Source of the DNA: Methylobacter sp.
Lineage (GTDB): Bacteria > Pseudomonadota > Gammaproteobacteria > Methylococcales > Methylomonadaceae
Length of the DNA: 64,000 bases
Assembly: GCA_030699385.1 (NCBI GenBank)
Contig: JAUYMY010000022.1
Span: 44,693-108,692, forward strand
Direction: 5' to 3'
Both the position numbers and the translations under genes were made by a program. The notes beneath the pieces are model-generated. The model saw nothing but the letters and a program-made list of their open reading frames with translations, did not search any database and was not told the origin of the DNA. Shown piece after piece: positions 9,999 to 22,196 of the stretch; position 1 is the first letter of the stretch; each line of letters starts with the position of its first letter.

Positions 9999-11150
9999 AT
10001 GAAATTTATTATTAATAGAGAAGAAATTTTGCTTCCTCTGCAGCAAATCGTCAGTGTGATCGAAAGAAAGCAAACTATGCCTATTTTGTCCAATGTATTG
10101 ATGGTTATCGAGGACGATCAACTCACTTTAACCGGCACGGATCTGGAAATTCAGATTATCGCCAAAATTAATATTGCAGCGATTACGCCGGGTTCGATTA
10201 CGGTACCGGCGAGAAAATTTTTAGATATTTGCCGATTGTTACCCAGCGGCGCTGAAATTAAATTCGAATTGGTAGAAGAAATCGCCAGAGATGATGAATA
10301 TGCAGGAAGTTCATCGGGAACAGGCGCAACAAAGGTAAAAATCGCCTCCAGTCGCAGCCGTTTTTCGTTGAGTTGCTTGCCCGCCGATAATTATCCTGAA
10401 TTTGCTGAATCGGAATTGGAGAATCAATTATTCATCAATGCCGGAAAATTTAAAAAAGCACTCGATAAAACCGTGTTCTGCATGGCTAATCAGGATGTTC
10501 GTTATTATCTAAACGGTTTGTTGTTTAATGTGTCGAACAGCAAGCTGAAATTAGTGGCATCGGATGGTCATCGTTTATCCATTTATGAGGATAACCTGGA
10601 TCAAGCGACCGGTTTTGAAGCCCGGATTATTCTGCCCCGAAAAGGTGTGTTGGAACTCAATCGCTTACTTGATGATCCTGAAACTGAGTTGAAAGTTGAA
10701 TTCTCCAGCAACAATATTAGGGTTTTTATTAAAAACCTGATTTTTTCAGCGAAACTGGTGGATTCCAAATACCCTGATTTTGGCAAGGTGTTCCAGCAGG
10801 AGTTTTTCAATAAAATGCTTATTCAAAAACAAGTGCTGAAAGATGCCTTGACTCGTGTAGCTATTTTGTCTAATGAAAAATTCAAGGGTGTGACTTTTGA
10901 CATTACGCCCGATAGTTTGAAAATCAGCACCCATAATCCTGAGCATGACGAAGCCGAAGAAGAGTTGATGATCGAATATAGCGGCGAACCGTTAACGATT
11001 GCCTTTAATGCCCAATATTTGCTCGATGCGGTTTCTAATCTGGATTCGGAAATGGCGGTATTGACTATTGCCAGCAACGCCAGCAGTTGTTTTATCGATG
11101 AACCCGATGAGTGCGGCTATAAATTTATTGTTATGCCGATGAGATTGTAA
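9999..11150 (+). CDS. dnaN: DNA polymerase III beta subunit (sliding clamp)
   Basis: Ring-shaped processivity clamp. 383 residues, slightly longer than the usual 366-370; the extra length is a hydrophilic insert near residues 92-108 (ARDDEYAGSSSGTGATK). The N terminus MKFIINREEILLPLQ and the C terminus EPDECGYKFIVMPMRL are typical of the family, the latter forming part of the partner-binding pocket. ATG 9999 has no strong ribosome site, but the family start fits. Ten nt separate it from recF. Confidence 0.97.
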   Translation: MKFIINREEILLPLQQIVSVIERKQTMPILSNVLMVIEDDQLTLTGTDLEIQIIAKINIAAITPGSITVPARKFLDICRLLPSGAEIKFELVEEIARDDEYAGSSSGTGATKVKIASSRSRFSLSCLPADNYPEFAESELENQLFINAGKFKKALDKTVFCMANQDVRYYLNGLLFNVSNSKLKLVASDGHRLSIYEDNLDQATGFEARIILPRKGVLELNRLLDDPETELKVEFSSNNIRVFIKNLIFSAKLVDSKYPDFGKVFQQEFFNKMLIQKQVLKDALTRVAILSNEKFKGVTFDITPDSLKISTHNPEHDEAEEELMIEYSGEPLTIAFNAQYLLDAVSNLDSEMAVLTIASNASSCFIDEPDECGYKFIVMPMRL

Positions 11151-11160
11151 TAGCAGCACA

Positions 11161-14741
<3,581 letters not shown>

Positions 14742-14743
14742 TT

Positions 14744-15532
14744 ATGTTGAATTTTCCACAAATTGACCCCATTGCTTTAAGCCTGGGCCCAATAAAAATT
14801 CATTGGTACGGCCTGATGTATTTGATTGGTTTTGCCGCCGTGTATTTTTTAGGGCAAAAACGCGCCGAACAATGGTGGTCGCCGATTAAACCCGAAGCCA
14901 TAGAAGACTTGGTAACTTACGGCGCGTTCGGTGTGATCTTGGGCGGTAGAATTGGCTACATCCTGTTTTATAATTTTGAAGGTTTCTTAAGTAACCCGCT
15001 GATTCTGATTAAAATATGGCAGGGCGGTATGTCTTTTCATGGCGGCATGTTGGGCGTGTTTATCGCGATGTGGCTGTTCGCCAAAAAGCAGAACTGCAGC
15101 ATGTTGCAGTTGACCGATATTATTGCGCCGCTGGCGCCAATCGGCTTAGGCGCGGGGCGATTTGGCAATTTCATCAATTCGGAATTATGGGGCAGACCCA
15201 CTGACGTGCCTTGGGCGATGGTTTTTCCTAACGGCGGCCCGTTAGCCCGCCATCCTTCGCAATTGTATGAGGCTTTTTTAGAGGGCGTGGTGTTGTTTGT
15301 CATCCTGTGGCTGTATTCGAGCAAACCCAGGCCAGTAATGGCGACCACCGGCATGGCGCTGTTTTTTTACGGTTGTTTCCGGTTTTTTGTCGAGTTCTTC
15401 AGGGTGCCGGATGCGCAATTAGGTTATTTGGCGTTGGATTGGCTAACCATGGGGCAGATATTGTCAACGCCGATGATTATACTCGGTGCTGTATTGTTTT
15501 ATGTTGCGCATAAAAAAACATCGGTAAATTAA
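14744..15532 (+). CDS. lgt: Prolipoprotein diacylglyceryl transferase
   Basis: First enzyme of lipoprotein maturation: moves diacylglyceryl from phosphatidylglycerol to the lipobox Cys. 262 residues, about seven TM segments. The sequence carries IHWYGLMYLIGF, GGRIGYILFYN, WQGGMSFHGGMLG and the signature GAGRFGNFINSELWGRPTD. The start is 2 nt after gyrB, so the two may be translated together. Potential substrates in the window are PilP, the 25866 lipoprotein and the 40-residue lipoprotein. Confidence 0.96.
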   Translation: MLNFPQIDPIALSLGPIKIHWYGLMYLIGFAAVYFLGQKRAEQWWSPIKPEAIEDLVTYGAFGVILGGRIGYILFYNFEGFLSNPLILIKIWQGGMSFHGGMLGVFIAMWLFAKKQNCSMLQLTDIIAPLAPIGLGAGRFGNFINSELWGRPTDVPWAMVFPNGGPLARHPSQLYEAFLEGVVLFVILWLYSSKPRPVMATTGMALFFYGCFRFFVEFFRVPDAQLGYLALDWLTMGQILSTPMIILGAVLFYVAHKKTSVN

Positions 15533-15540
15533 GCTGATTT

Positions 15541-15788
15541 CCTGAAAAGCATTGTCCACGAAAGGCATTAAAGGCAGGAACAAGCCCCCTTCATATTACT
15601 CGACGGATGGAGTTGGCTGTGGATTGAAATATCAAATCTGCTGATGACAATAACACACAAAAAACAGTACAATACCCCGCGTCAGAAAACAGATGTTGAG
15701 TTAAGGGATTCCTAAATTGTTAGGTTGTCCGGTTATCAATGTTGTAGTTCTGTGTTAACCGTAAGTTTTTATTTTTAGGAGTTTCAAA
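15541..15788 (+). other. Intergenic leader of the cold-shock gene
   Basis: No gene seen. It begins with a copy of the TTTCCTGAAAA-x-ATTGTCCACGAAAG repeat (about 15539-15567), also found at 18841. The rest is AT-rich. A long 5' leader is normal for cspA-type mRNAs, which fold in a temperature-dependent way; AGGAG at 15777-15781 serves the ATG at 15789. I could not define the promoter. Confidence 0.4.
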
Positions 15789-15992
15789 ATGGCAACAGGC
15801 ACTGTAAAGTGGTTTAACAACACCAAGGGTTTTGGTTTTATTGCACCTGCTGATGGCGGCGAAGATGTTTTTGTCCATCATTCAGTTATTCAAGGCGAAG
15901 GCTTTAAAACGCTGACCGAAGGCGATACCGTCACTTTTGACATCGAATCAGGTCCAAAAGGCTTAACTGCTGCGAATGTTTATCCCAAATAA
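15789..15992 (+). CDS. CspA-family cold-shock protein
   Basis: 67 residues, a single cold-shock domain: [12 protein letters not shown] (RNP1 region) and DVFVHHSVI (RNP2). It binds single-stranded nucleic acid and acts as an RNA chaperone. The gene has its own strong terminator and a long leader, so it is monocistronic. Several paralogues are usual, so no exact symbol is given. Confidence 0.95.
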   Translation: MATGTVKWFNNTKGFGFIAPADGGEDVFVHHSVIQGEGFKTLTEGDTVTFDIESGPKGLTAANVYPK

Positions 15993-16010
15993 GCACAGAT
16001 AGCTGGAGTT

Positions 16011-16049
16011 AAAAAAAGCCCTTGTAATCACTTACAAGGGCTTTTTTTT
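16011..16049 (+). terminator. Rho-independent terminator of the cold-shock gene
   Basis: Stem AGCCCTTGTAA (16017-16027) and TTACAAGGGCT (16032-16042) with a 4-nt loop and a T-run after it. An A-run precedes it, so it can work for the convergent TM2 gene as well. Confidence 0.9.
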
Positions 16050-16069
16050 GCGTGGTCTTTTTTAATCCG

Positions 16070-16498
16070 CTATTTTAACGGACGGCCTTTAGCATCTTTA
16101 TTAATATGGCCGCCAAGTAGCAAAATGCCTTCGATAAAGCCCCACAGTGCGGCAAATCCAGGCAGTCCGGTTACATAAAGTATTGCCGTTAATGCGAGTT
16201 GCGCACAACCAAGACGGTAAAAGCCCAGATAAAACCGATGTAGGCCTAACCAGCCCAAAAATAAACCCAGCGCCCCGGCCAAATATTTGTATTTAACCGC
16301 TTTAGGCGGCGCCAAAAATGCCCCCACCAGCTTAACATTAATTGCGTTGGTGCCTTCCGCATCAAAATTGACATCATCGCCTTCATCCGGTGGCACATCA
16401 GCGACCCAATCACCGATATGAAACTCAAAAAACTGTTCTCCGCTTTTTACCACCCCGGTTTGGGTTTTACTATCGTAGCTTTCAATCTGTCCAATCAT
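16070..16498 (-). CDS. TM2-domain membrane protein with N-terminal OB/cold-shock-like domain
   Basis: 142 residues. Residues 1-57 (GQIESYDSKTQTGVV, then FEFHIGDWV and a P-DEGDDVNFDAEG stretch) resemble the beta-barrel of cold-shock-like domains. After a short linker comes a TM2 domain of two membrane helices joined by GWLGLHRFYLGFYRLG, then GFAALWGFIEGILLL. TM2 proteins are of unsettled function. The gene is convergent with the cold-shock gene and shares its terminator. The N-terminal assignment rests on pattern only. Confidence 0.75.
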   Translation of the reverse strand: MIGQIESYDSKTQTGVVKSGEQFFEFHIGDWVADVPPDEGDDVNFDAEGTNAINVKLVGAFLAPPKAVKYKYLAGALGLFLGWLGLHRFYLGFYRLGCAQLALTAILYVTGLPGFAALWGFIEGILLLGGHINKDAKGRPLK

Positions 16499-16558
16499 TT
16501 ATTATCCACCTTTAAAATTAACGCATCCTATGAGGACGCCTTTATACCATCAGTTGAC

Positions 16559-17002
16559 TCACTCATCATGCAAACGCACAGCCAAAACATCGCAACGCGC
16601 ATGATGCAGAACCCCATTTGCAGTCGAACCTAACAACAACGCAAAACCATGCCGACCATGTGAGCCGACGACGATTAAATCCACCTGATTTTCTTCCGCC
16701 ACCCTGATAATTTCCAAGGTAGCGCTACCGGTTTCCAGCCACCGGCAATCTTCGTCAATAGCCAGTTTTTCGGCAAGAGTCGCCATTCTCTTTTTTGCCG
16801 CCGCCATTAACTCGGCGGTTAAATCCAAATCGAAAGGAATGGTCATACCATAGCTGGCATCAGTAATCAGCAAATTGTCCATGACATGCACCATGCTCAG
16901 TTTTGCCTGATATTTATCGGCCAAATCTTTCGCTCTGTTGGCAACCGTTTCGCCGTGTTCGGAAAAGTCAGCCGCGAGTAATATATGTTTATAGCTTTCC
17001 AT
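16559..17002 (-). CDS. Universal stress protein (UspA family)
   Basis: 147 residues, one Usp domain. It starts YKHILLAADFSEHG and has the ATP-binding type motif G-2x-G-9x-G-S/T as GSHGRHGFALLLGST near residues 117-131. Cytoplasmic; usually induced by stress. Eight nt after the membrane protein gene at 17011, on the same strand, so probably one transcript. Confidence 0.92.
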   Translation of the reverse strand: MESYKHILLAADFSEHGETVANRAKDLADKYQAKLSMVHVMDNLLITDASYGMTIPFDLDLTAELMAAAKKRMATLAEKLAIDEDCRWLETGSATLEIIRVAEENQVDLIVVGSHGRHGFALLLGSTANGVLHHARCDVLAVRLHDE

Positions 17003-17010
17003 GATGCCTC

Positions 17011-17523
17011 CTATTCAACACCGGCAATTTCAGGGAACAATAAAGTCATCACCTGATAAGTTACCAGCAGGTATAAAAACGCCAAACCTAAGCTAAAAAT
17101 CAAGGTTTGCTCTAATGCGTTGCGAATGATATGCCCGATAACCACCCAATGCCAAATCATTAATCCAATCGTGACCAAAAACGCCAGTAAAACACCTTTT
17201 CCGATCATCATCGTCGCTACGCCCGGCAAGGCAATAAAACTAATTAACACATCAACGCCAAGCAAGGCGCTATTGGTTTGATAAAATCGCGCCCGTTTTC
17301 CAGCGAAATACAACATTAGCCCGCCAAGCCCGACCAGCAGCACAACGCCGATCAGCGCCTGCAACAGCGCCTCAAACCAATGGCTTTGGAGGTTGGCCAT
17401 TAAAAAGCCGACGACCAGATCAATAACAACTAATAGCCACAACAATGCGGCTGAAGACGGCAAGTCCTGCGGGCCTTTTTTTAACAAGGCAATATCGAAT
17501 AACCGCGTTATCAGTTCGAACAT
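17011..17523 (-). CDS. Four- to five-TM membrane protein of unknown function
   Basis: 170 residues, very hydrophobic, with TM segments near 26-46, 54-74, 87-107, 110-130 and 142-162. The topology resembles Yip1-like small membrane proteins but no signature residue set was recognised. It forms a two-gene unit with the downstream UspA gene. A GGAG-like site precedes the ATG. Confidence 0.7.
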   Translation of the reverse strand: MFELITRLFDIALLKKGPQDLPSSAALLWLLVVIDLVVGFLMANLQSHWFEALLQALIGVVLLVGLGGLMLYFAGKRARFYQTNSALLGVDVLISFIALPGVATMMIGKGVLLAFLVTIGLMIWHWVVIGHIIRNALEQTLIFSLGLAFLYLLVTYQVMTLLFPEIAGVE

Positions 17524-17831
17524 GATTTTTTCTCCGTTAACTGCCTGTTACGTAACTTCTGATTAAAATATTATCACCACGAAGACTAAAAATAGGCGCT
17601 TTAGGCGACACGAAGTTGGCGAATTCAACCCATAAATACAACACACAGCAAATTATCGGTATCAATCCCCGCCGTTTTACAAGATTTATAAAAACTCAAA
17701 AACGTACAAATAAACACATCTATTAGAGCTGCTAGAGCTGCATTTTTACCATGGTCAACAGAAACATTGATTTTAAATAAAATACACCTATAGTTGCCAA
17801 ACAAAAATCATTCATCTTTAGCGAGTTTATT
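17524..17831. other. Divergent intergenic region
   Basis: 308 nt between divergent genes. It contains a partial copy of the CCACGAAG repeat (17578-17615), a short direct repeat (TAGAGCTGC twice near 17725-17741) and a possible sigma-70 promoter for the DUF475 gene. No coding sequence is supported. Confidence 0.5.
17767..17794 (+). promoter_or_regulatory. Possible sigma-70 promoter for the DUF475 gene
   Basis: TTGATT at 17767-17772, 16-nt spacer, TATAGT at 17789-17794; 37 nt before the ATG at 17832. Match is good at -10 and moderate at -35. Confidence 0.4.
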
Positions 17832-18836
17832 ATGCAACATTTTCGTCTTTCTTTTATTGTTACAGCGGTCTGTTTAGCGGCGGCCTTCTATTGGGGGGGG
17901 ATAATGGGCGTTTTTATCGCCTCTATTCTAGGCGTTCTCGAAGTCAGTTTGTCATTTGATAATGCGGTGGTTAACGCCTCGATACTCAAACGCATGGATG
18001 AGCGCTGGCAGCAGTATTTTTTAACCTGGGGGATTTTGGTTGCGGTTTTCGGTATGCGTTTGCTGTTCCCTATCTTGATTGTTGCGGCGGCTACCGGTAT
18101 CGGCTTTGTTGGCGTGACCGAGATGGCGTTAAACGACCCTGATACTTATGCCAAACATTTAACTGCATCGCACGTACAAATCGCGGCTTTTGGCGGCATG
18201 TTTCTGCTGATGGTGTTTTATTCGTTCATCTTTGATGAAAACAAGGAGTTGCATTGGCTGGGTTATATAGAAGAAAAAATGGCTTCATTCGGCAAACTGG
18301 AAGCGATTGAAATCATCATGGCCTTGGGGCCGCTGTTAATTATACAAAACTATCTGCCCCAGGAAATCCGTTTGGATGCGCTGGTTGCCGGTGTCTCAGG
18401 GGTTATTTTATTCGTCATTGTCGATAGCCTTTCGGCACTGTTTGAAGACGAGGAAGAGGGCGAACAGGTCGTTGCGGTGCTGAAAAAAAGCGGCATGATG
18501 AGCTTTGTTTATCTTGAAGTGCTGGATGCTTCGTTTTCATTTGACGGCGTGATCGGCGCGTTTGCGATTACTCAGGATGTGGTCATTATCATGCTGGGTC
18601 TCGCTATCGGCGCAATGTTTGTGCGAAGCCTGACCGTGTATCTGGTGCGTAAAGGTACGCTGGATGAATATGTGTTTCTGGAGCATGGCGCGCATTATGC
18701 GATTGGTGTATTGGCGGGCATTATGCTGATTAGCATGACACATCACATTCCGGAAATTGTCACCGGTTTGGCCGGCGCCATTTTTATCGGCTTGTCGGTG
18801 TATTCGTCGATTCTGTACAAACAACAGAACGGTTAG
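17832..18836 (+). CDS. DUF475 integral membrane protein (TerC-related)
   Basis: 334 residues with about nine TM segments. It carries the conserved acidic membrane motif LEVSLSFDNAVVNA near residues 37-50 and its internal repeat LEVLDASFSFDGVIGAF near 227-243, as in TerC/DUF475 proteins. Known relatives are linked to metal-ion export or tellurite tolerance, but this subgroup's substrate is not settled. The paired Asp-containing motifs suggest a metal path. It is convergent with phoU and stands alone. Confidence 0.88.
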   Translation: MQHFRLSFIVTAVCLAAAFYWGGIMGVFIASILGVLEVSLSFDNAVVNASILKRMDERWQQYFLTWGILVAVFGMRLLFPILIVAAATGIGFVGVTEMALNDPDTYAKHLTASHVQIAAFGGMFLLMVFYSFIFDENKELHWLGYIEEKMASFGKLEAIEIIMALGPLLIIQNYLPQEIRLDALVAGVSGVILFVIVDSLSALFEDEEEGEQVVAVLKKSGMMSFVYLEVLDASFSFDGVIGAFAITQDVVIIMLGLAIGAMFVRSLTVYLVRKGTLDEYVFLEHGAHYAIGVLAGIMLISMTHHIPEIVTGLAGAIFIGLSVYSSILYKQQNG

Positions 18837-18840
18837 GTCA

Positions 18841-18935
18841 TTTCCTGAAAATAATTGTCCACGAAAGCCAAAAGTAGGCGGCACGAAAAAACACGAAATT
18901 TTCGTGCCTTTCGTGTTTTTCGTGGACTCTATTTT
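18841..18935. repeat. CACGAA palindromic repeat, between convergent genes
   Basis: Starts with the TTTCCTGAAAA-ATTGTCCACGAAAG repeat, then a hairpin of CACGAAAAA-ACACGAAA against TTTCGTG-CTTTCGTG-TTTTTCGTGG. Lies between the DUF475 gene and phoU and may serve both as a terminator. Same family as 25769-25800 and 30506-30620. Confidence 0.7.
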
Positions 18936-18952
18936 TACTATCGCTCGAAACC

Positions 18953-19666
18953 TTATCCCTGCATTTTCTTTTCCAGCTCTTCCTGCGTCAAATGCCGCAC
19001 GTCTTCGCCTTTGACCATATAAATCAAATGCTCGCAAATATTGCAGGCATGATCGCCGATGCGTTCCAGCGAACGGGCAATCCACAACACGTCTAACATG
19101 CGCGTAATGTTGCGCGGGTCTTCCATCATCTTGGTGATCAATTGGCGGATGATGCTGCCGTATTCGCGGTCGACATTTGCATCGAGACCGGTAATCGTGG
19201 TCACGTCCTCAATGTTCATCCTTGCAAAGACATCAAGCGCGCCATGCAACATTTCCTGAACCAGCTCGGCCATGTGTTCCAGCTCATAATATTGGTCATG
19301 TTTGCTGTCGGTGCTGGACAATTGTATCGCCATTTCGGCAATGCGCTCGGCCATGTCGCCAACGCGTTCAAGATCATTAACGACCTTGATCACGGTGATT
19401 AACAAGCGTAAATCGAAGGCCGCGGGTTGTCGCAACGCCAGAATCTGCATACATTCCTGATCGATGGCCATTTCCAGCGCATCGACCTGATTGTCCTGTT
19501 TGATGACTAACTCAGCCATTTCCATATCGCCGGTGGAAAATGCAGTCACCGCCATTTCTATTTGCTGTTCGACCAAGCCGCCCATGGTTAAGACTTTGTT
19601 GCGCACATCTTCCAGTTCCTTGTTGAACTGGCCTGAGATGTGTTGCCCTATTTTGCTGTTGTCCAT
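18953..19666 (-). CDS. phoU: Phosphate signalling/transport regulator PhoU
   Basis: 237 residues, all-helical, two PhoU repeats with the metal-binding pattern (VVNDLERVGDMAERI near 94-108; IARSLERIGDHACNI near 198-212). It links Pst transporter state to the PhoR kinase and restrains the Pho response. Last gene of the pst block, 26 nt after pstB. PhoB/PhoR are not in the window. Confidence 0.96.
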   Translation of the reverse strand: MDNSKIGQHISGQFNKELEDVRNKVLTMGGLVEQQIEMAVTAFSTGDMEMAELVIKQDNQVDALEMAIDQECMQILALRQPAAFDLRLLITVIKVVNDLERVGDMAERIAEMAIQLSSTDSKHDQYYELEHMAELVQEMLHGALDVFARMNIEDVTTITGLDANVDREYGSIIRQLITKMMEDPRNITRMLDVLWIARSLERIGDHACNICEHLIYMVKGEDVRHLTQEELEKKMQG

Positions 19667-19692
19667 TGTTTGCTCCTTCTGTTCGATGCAAG

Positions 19693-20526
19693 TTAGCCGT
19701 AGCGACCGGTGATGTAATCTTCGGTCTGTTTTTTGCGTGGGTTGGTAAACAACTCGCTGGTCGTGCCCATTTCAATCAATTCACCCATGTACATAAAGGC
19801 AGTAAAGTCGGACACCCGCGCCGCCTGCTGCATGTTATGCGTCACGATGACAATAGTATATTTTTCTTTCAGCTCGTTAATCAGTTCTTCAATCTTTAAG
19901 GTTGAAATAGGGTCGAGCGCCGAGGCCGGTTCATCCAGCAACAGCACTTCCGGCTCTATCGCAATCGCCCGGGCAATGACCAGCCGCTGCTGCTGCCCGC
20001 CGGACAGACCCAGGGCATTATCGTTCAAACGGTCTTTGACTTCATCCCACAATGCTGCGCCGCGCAAGGAATTTTCGACTGTTTCTTCCAGTATCCGTTT
20101 GTCATTGATGCCCTGAATTCTCAGGCCGTAAGTGACATTTTCAAAAATGGATTTCGGAAACGGGTTCGGCTTTTGAAACACCATGCCGACGCGTCGGCGC
20201 AAGGCGGCGACATTGACCGCTTTGTCGTAGATGTTTTCATCATGCAACAGCACTTTGCCTTCGATAGTGACATTATCGACCAGATCATTCATCCGGTTGA
20301 TGCAGCGCAGTAAGGTCGATTTGCCGCAACCGCTAGGCCCAATATAGGCAGTCACTTTTTTCTTCGGCATTTCCATGCTGACGTTATGCAGCGCCTGTTT
20401 TTGCGCATAAAAAAGGTTTAAGTTTTCTACTTTAATGCAAGGCTCCAGCGGCTCGTCATTTTTTTTCTGCGCTTGTAAAACGGAACTTACATCAATGCTG
20501 TGTGTACGTGTGTGTTGTGCTGTCAT
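19693..20526 (-). CDS. pstB: Phosphate ABC transporter ATP-binding protein PstB
   Basis: 277 residues. Walker [10 protein letters not shown], signature LSGGQQQR, Walker [13 protein letters not shown], then VIVTHNM; all intact. The N-terminal 30 residues ([10 protein letters not shown] onward) are a longer leader than in E. coli PstB. It powers the PstCA permease and lies 4 nt after pstA. Confidence 0.97.
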   Translation of the reverse strand: MTAQHTRTHSIDVSSVLQAQKKNDEPLEPCIKVENLNLFYAQKQALHNVSMEMPKKKVTAYIGPSGCGKSTLLRCINRMNDLVDNVTIEGKVLLHDENIYDKAVNVAALRRRVGMVFQKPNPFPKSIFENVTYGLRIQGINDKRILEETVENSLRGAALWDEVKDRLNDNALGLSGGQQQRLVIARAIAIEPEVLLLDEPASALDPISTLKIEELINELKEKYTIVIVTHNMQQAARVSDFTAFMYMGELIEMGTTSELFTNPRKKQTEDYITGRYG

Positions 20527-20530
20527 AGTT

Positions 20531-22186
20531 TTAACCTTCCAGTGCCCGGTATTTTTCCCGCAAATGATTCCTGATTAAAATGGCTGATAAATTCAGTCCA
20601 ACAATGACCAGTACTAACAGTAATGATGTCGCATAAACCAAGGGTCTGGCCGCCTCCACATTGGGGCTTTGAAAACCGACATCATAAATATGAAAACCTA
20701 AGTGCATAAATTTCCGGTCTAAATGCAAAAACGGATAATTGCCGTCCAGCGGTAAGGTCGGCGCCATTTTCACTACGCCGACCAGCATCAATGGCGCTAC
20801 TTCGCCCGCCGCGCGCGCTACCGCCAAAATAAGGCCGGTCATCATCGCAGGACTCGCCATCGGCAATACCGTCAGCCACAATGTTTCCAGCTTAGTCGCG
20901 CCGAGCGCCAGACTGCCTTCGCGTATCGATTTAGGAATACGCGCCAGACCTTCTTCGGTGGACACAATGACCACCGGCAGCGTTAGCAAGGCCAGTGTAA
21001 TCGACGCCCACAGTAAACCCGGCGTACCGTAAACCGGTGCCGGTGCCGCTTCGGGAAAAAACAGCTGGTCGATATTGCCGCCCAAAATATAAACAAAGAA
21101 ACCCAGACCGAACACGCCGTAAACAATCGACGGAACCCCGGCCAGATTATTCACCGCAATGCGTATTAACCGAGTGACAAAGCCCTGTTTGGCGTATTCG
21201 CGCAAATACACCGCGGCAATCACGCCGAACGGGGTGACGATAATCGACATCATGATCACCATCATCACCGTGCCGAAAATGGCCGGAAAAATACCGCCTT
21301 CGGTATTGGCTTCGCGCGGGTCATCCGCTAAAAATTCAACCAGCTTGCTGCCATAATGACCGATTTTATCGAACAGGCTCATGGTGTTCGGCTGGAACAC
21401 GCGGACTATTTTTGCCAAAGGGATTTCAATCTCTTGACCGCTGGCGGTTTGAGCCAGCAGGCTGTCGCGCCTTATTTTTTGATAAAGTTCAGCCAACTGA
21501 GTCTGATATTTTTTATAGATACTATCCAACTCGGCTTTCTCGCTGGCCAAGCGTTGCTCGGCCGCCGCATCCCAGCGTTTTTCCAGTTGCAGTTTTTTCT
21601 GCTCCAGTCTTAGCTGTTCCAAACGGTAATTGATCGCACCGACTTCTTTTTTCTCCAGATGGGCTATGTCATTAAAAACCGCCAAAGCATCCTCTAGCCT
21701 AGTTTGCACAATCGGCCAGGCCGCCGCACCTTCGGCAATCATGTTGCCGTTTTCCTTAATCGCCAACAGCCGGCCGTAAAAATTACCCCATTCGCGCCGT
21801 TCCACCACCATCAATTCCGGCGGCACCTGTTGCTGCTTAATGTCGCGCTCCAATATCCAGCGAAAATCGGCGGCATTCACGTCCCGGTTACCTGTTTTCA
21901 GCAGATATTGCACCAGCGTGTCTTCATCTTCAGCCATGATATGACCGGTAGATTTGGCCATTTCCGCTGGGGTGATGCTGGTGTCGACATGCTCGCCGAT
22001 CAGGGTTTCGGTGCGTCCGCCCTCTTCCTGATAACTGAATTGTACGACTTCTGACGGCCAGAAATGGCCGACACCGCGCACAACAACCAAACCCAATACG
22101 CCGATGACCATAATAAGGCAGGCGCTGACCGCCGCCGCGTTCAGCCAAATCCAGGGCGTGCCACTTTTAAACCATGTTTTAATCAT
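20531..22186 (-). CDS. pstA: Phosphate ABC transporter permease PstA (long form)
   Basis: 551 residues from ATG 22186; an earlier Met at 22261 would lie inside pstC. A TM helix near the N terminus is followed by a periplasmic insert of about 250 residues with a strong coiled coil ([20 protein letters not shown] region). The usual five-helix permease domain follows, with the EAA-type loop [16 protein letters not shown]. coli PstA is about 296 residues; the long form is found in other proteobacteria. Ten nt after pstC. Confidence 0.93.
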   Translation of the reverse strand: MIKTWFKSGTPWIWLNAAAVSACLIMVIGVLGLVVVRGVGHFWPSEVVQFSYQEEGGRTETLIGEHVDTSITPAEMAKSTGHIMAEDEDTLVQYLLKTGNRDVNAADFRWILERDIKQQQVPPELMVVERREWGNFYGRLLAIKENGNMIAEGAAAWPIVQTRLEDALAVFNDIAHLEKKEVGAINYRLEQLRLEQKKLQLEKRWDAAAEQRLASEKAELDSIYKKYQTQLAELYQKIRRDSLLAQTASGQEIEIPLAKIVRVFQPNTMSLFDKIGHYGSKLVEFLADDPREANTEGGIFPAIFGTVMMVIMMSIIVTPFGVIAAVYLREYAKQGFVTRLIRIAVNNLAGVPSIVYGVFGLGFFVYILGGNIDQLFFPEAAPAPVYGTPGLLWASITLALLTLPVVIVSTEEGLARIPKSIREGSLALGATKLETLWLTVLPMASPAMMTGLILAVARAAGEVAPLMLVGVVKMAPTLPLDGNYPFLHLDRKFMHLGFHIYDVGFQSPNVEAARPLVYATSLLLVLVIVGLNLSAILIRNHLREKYRALEG

Positions 22187-22196
22187 AATAGCTTGC

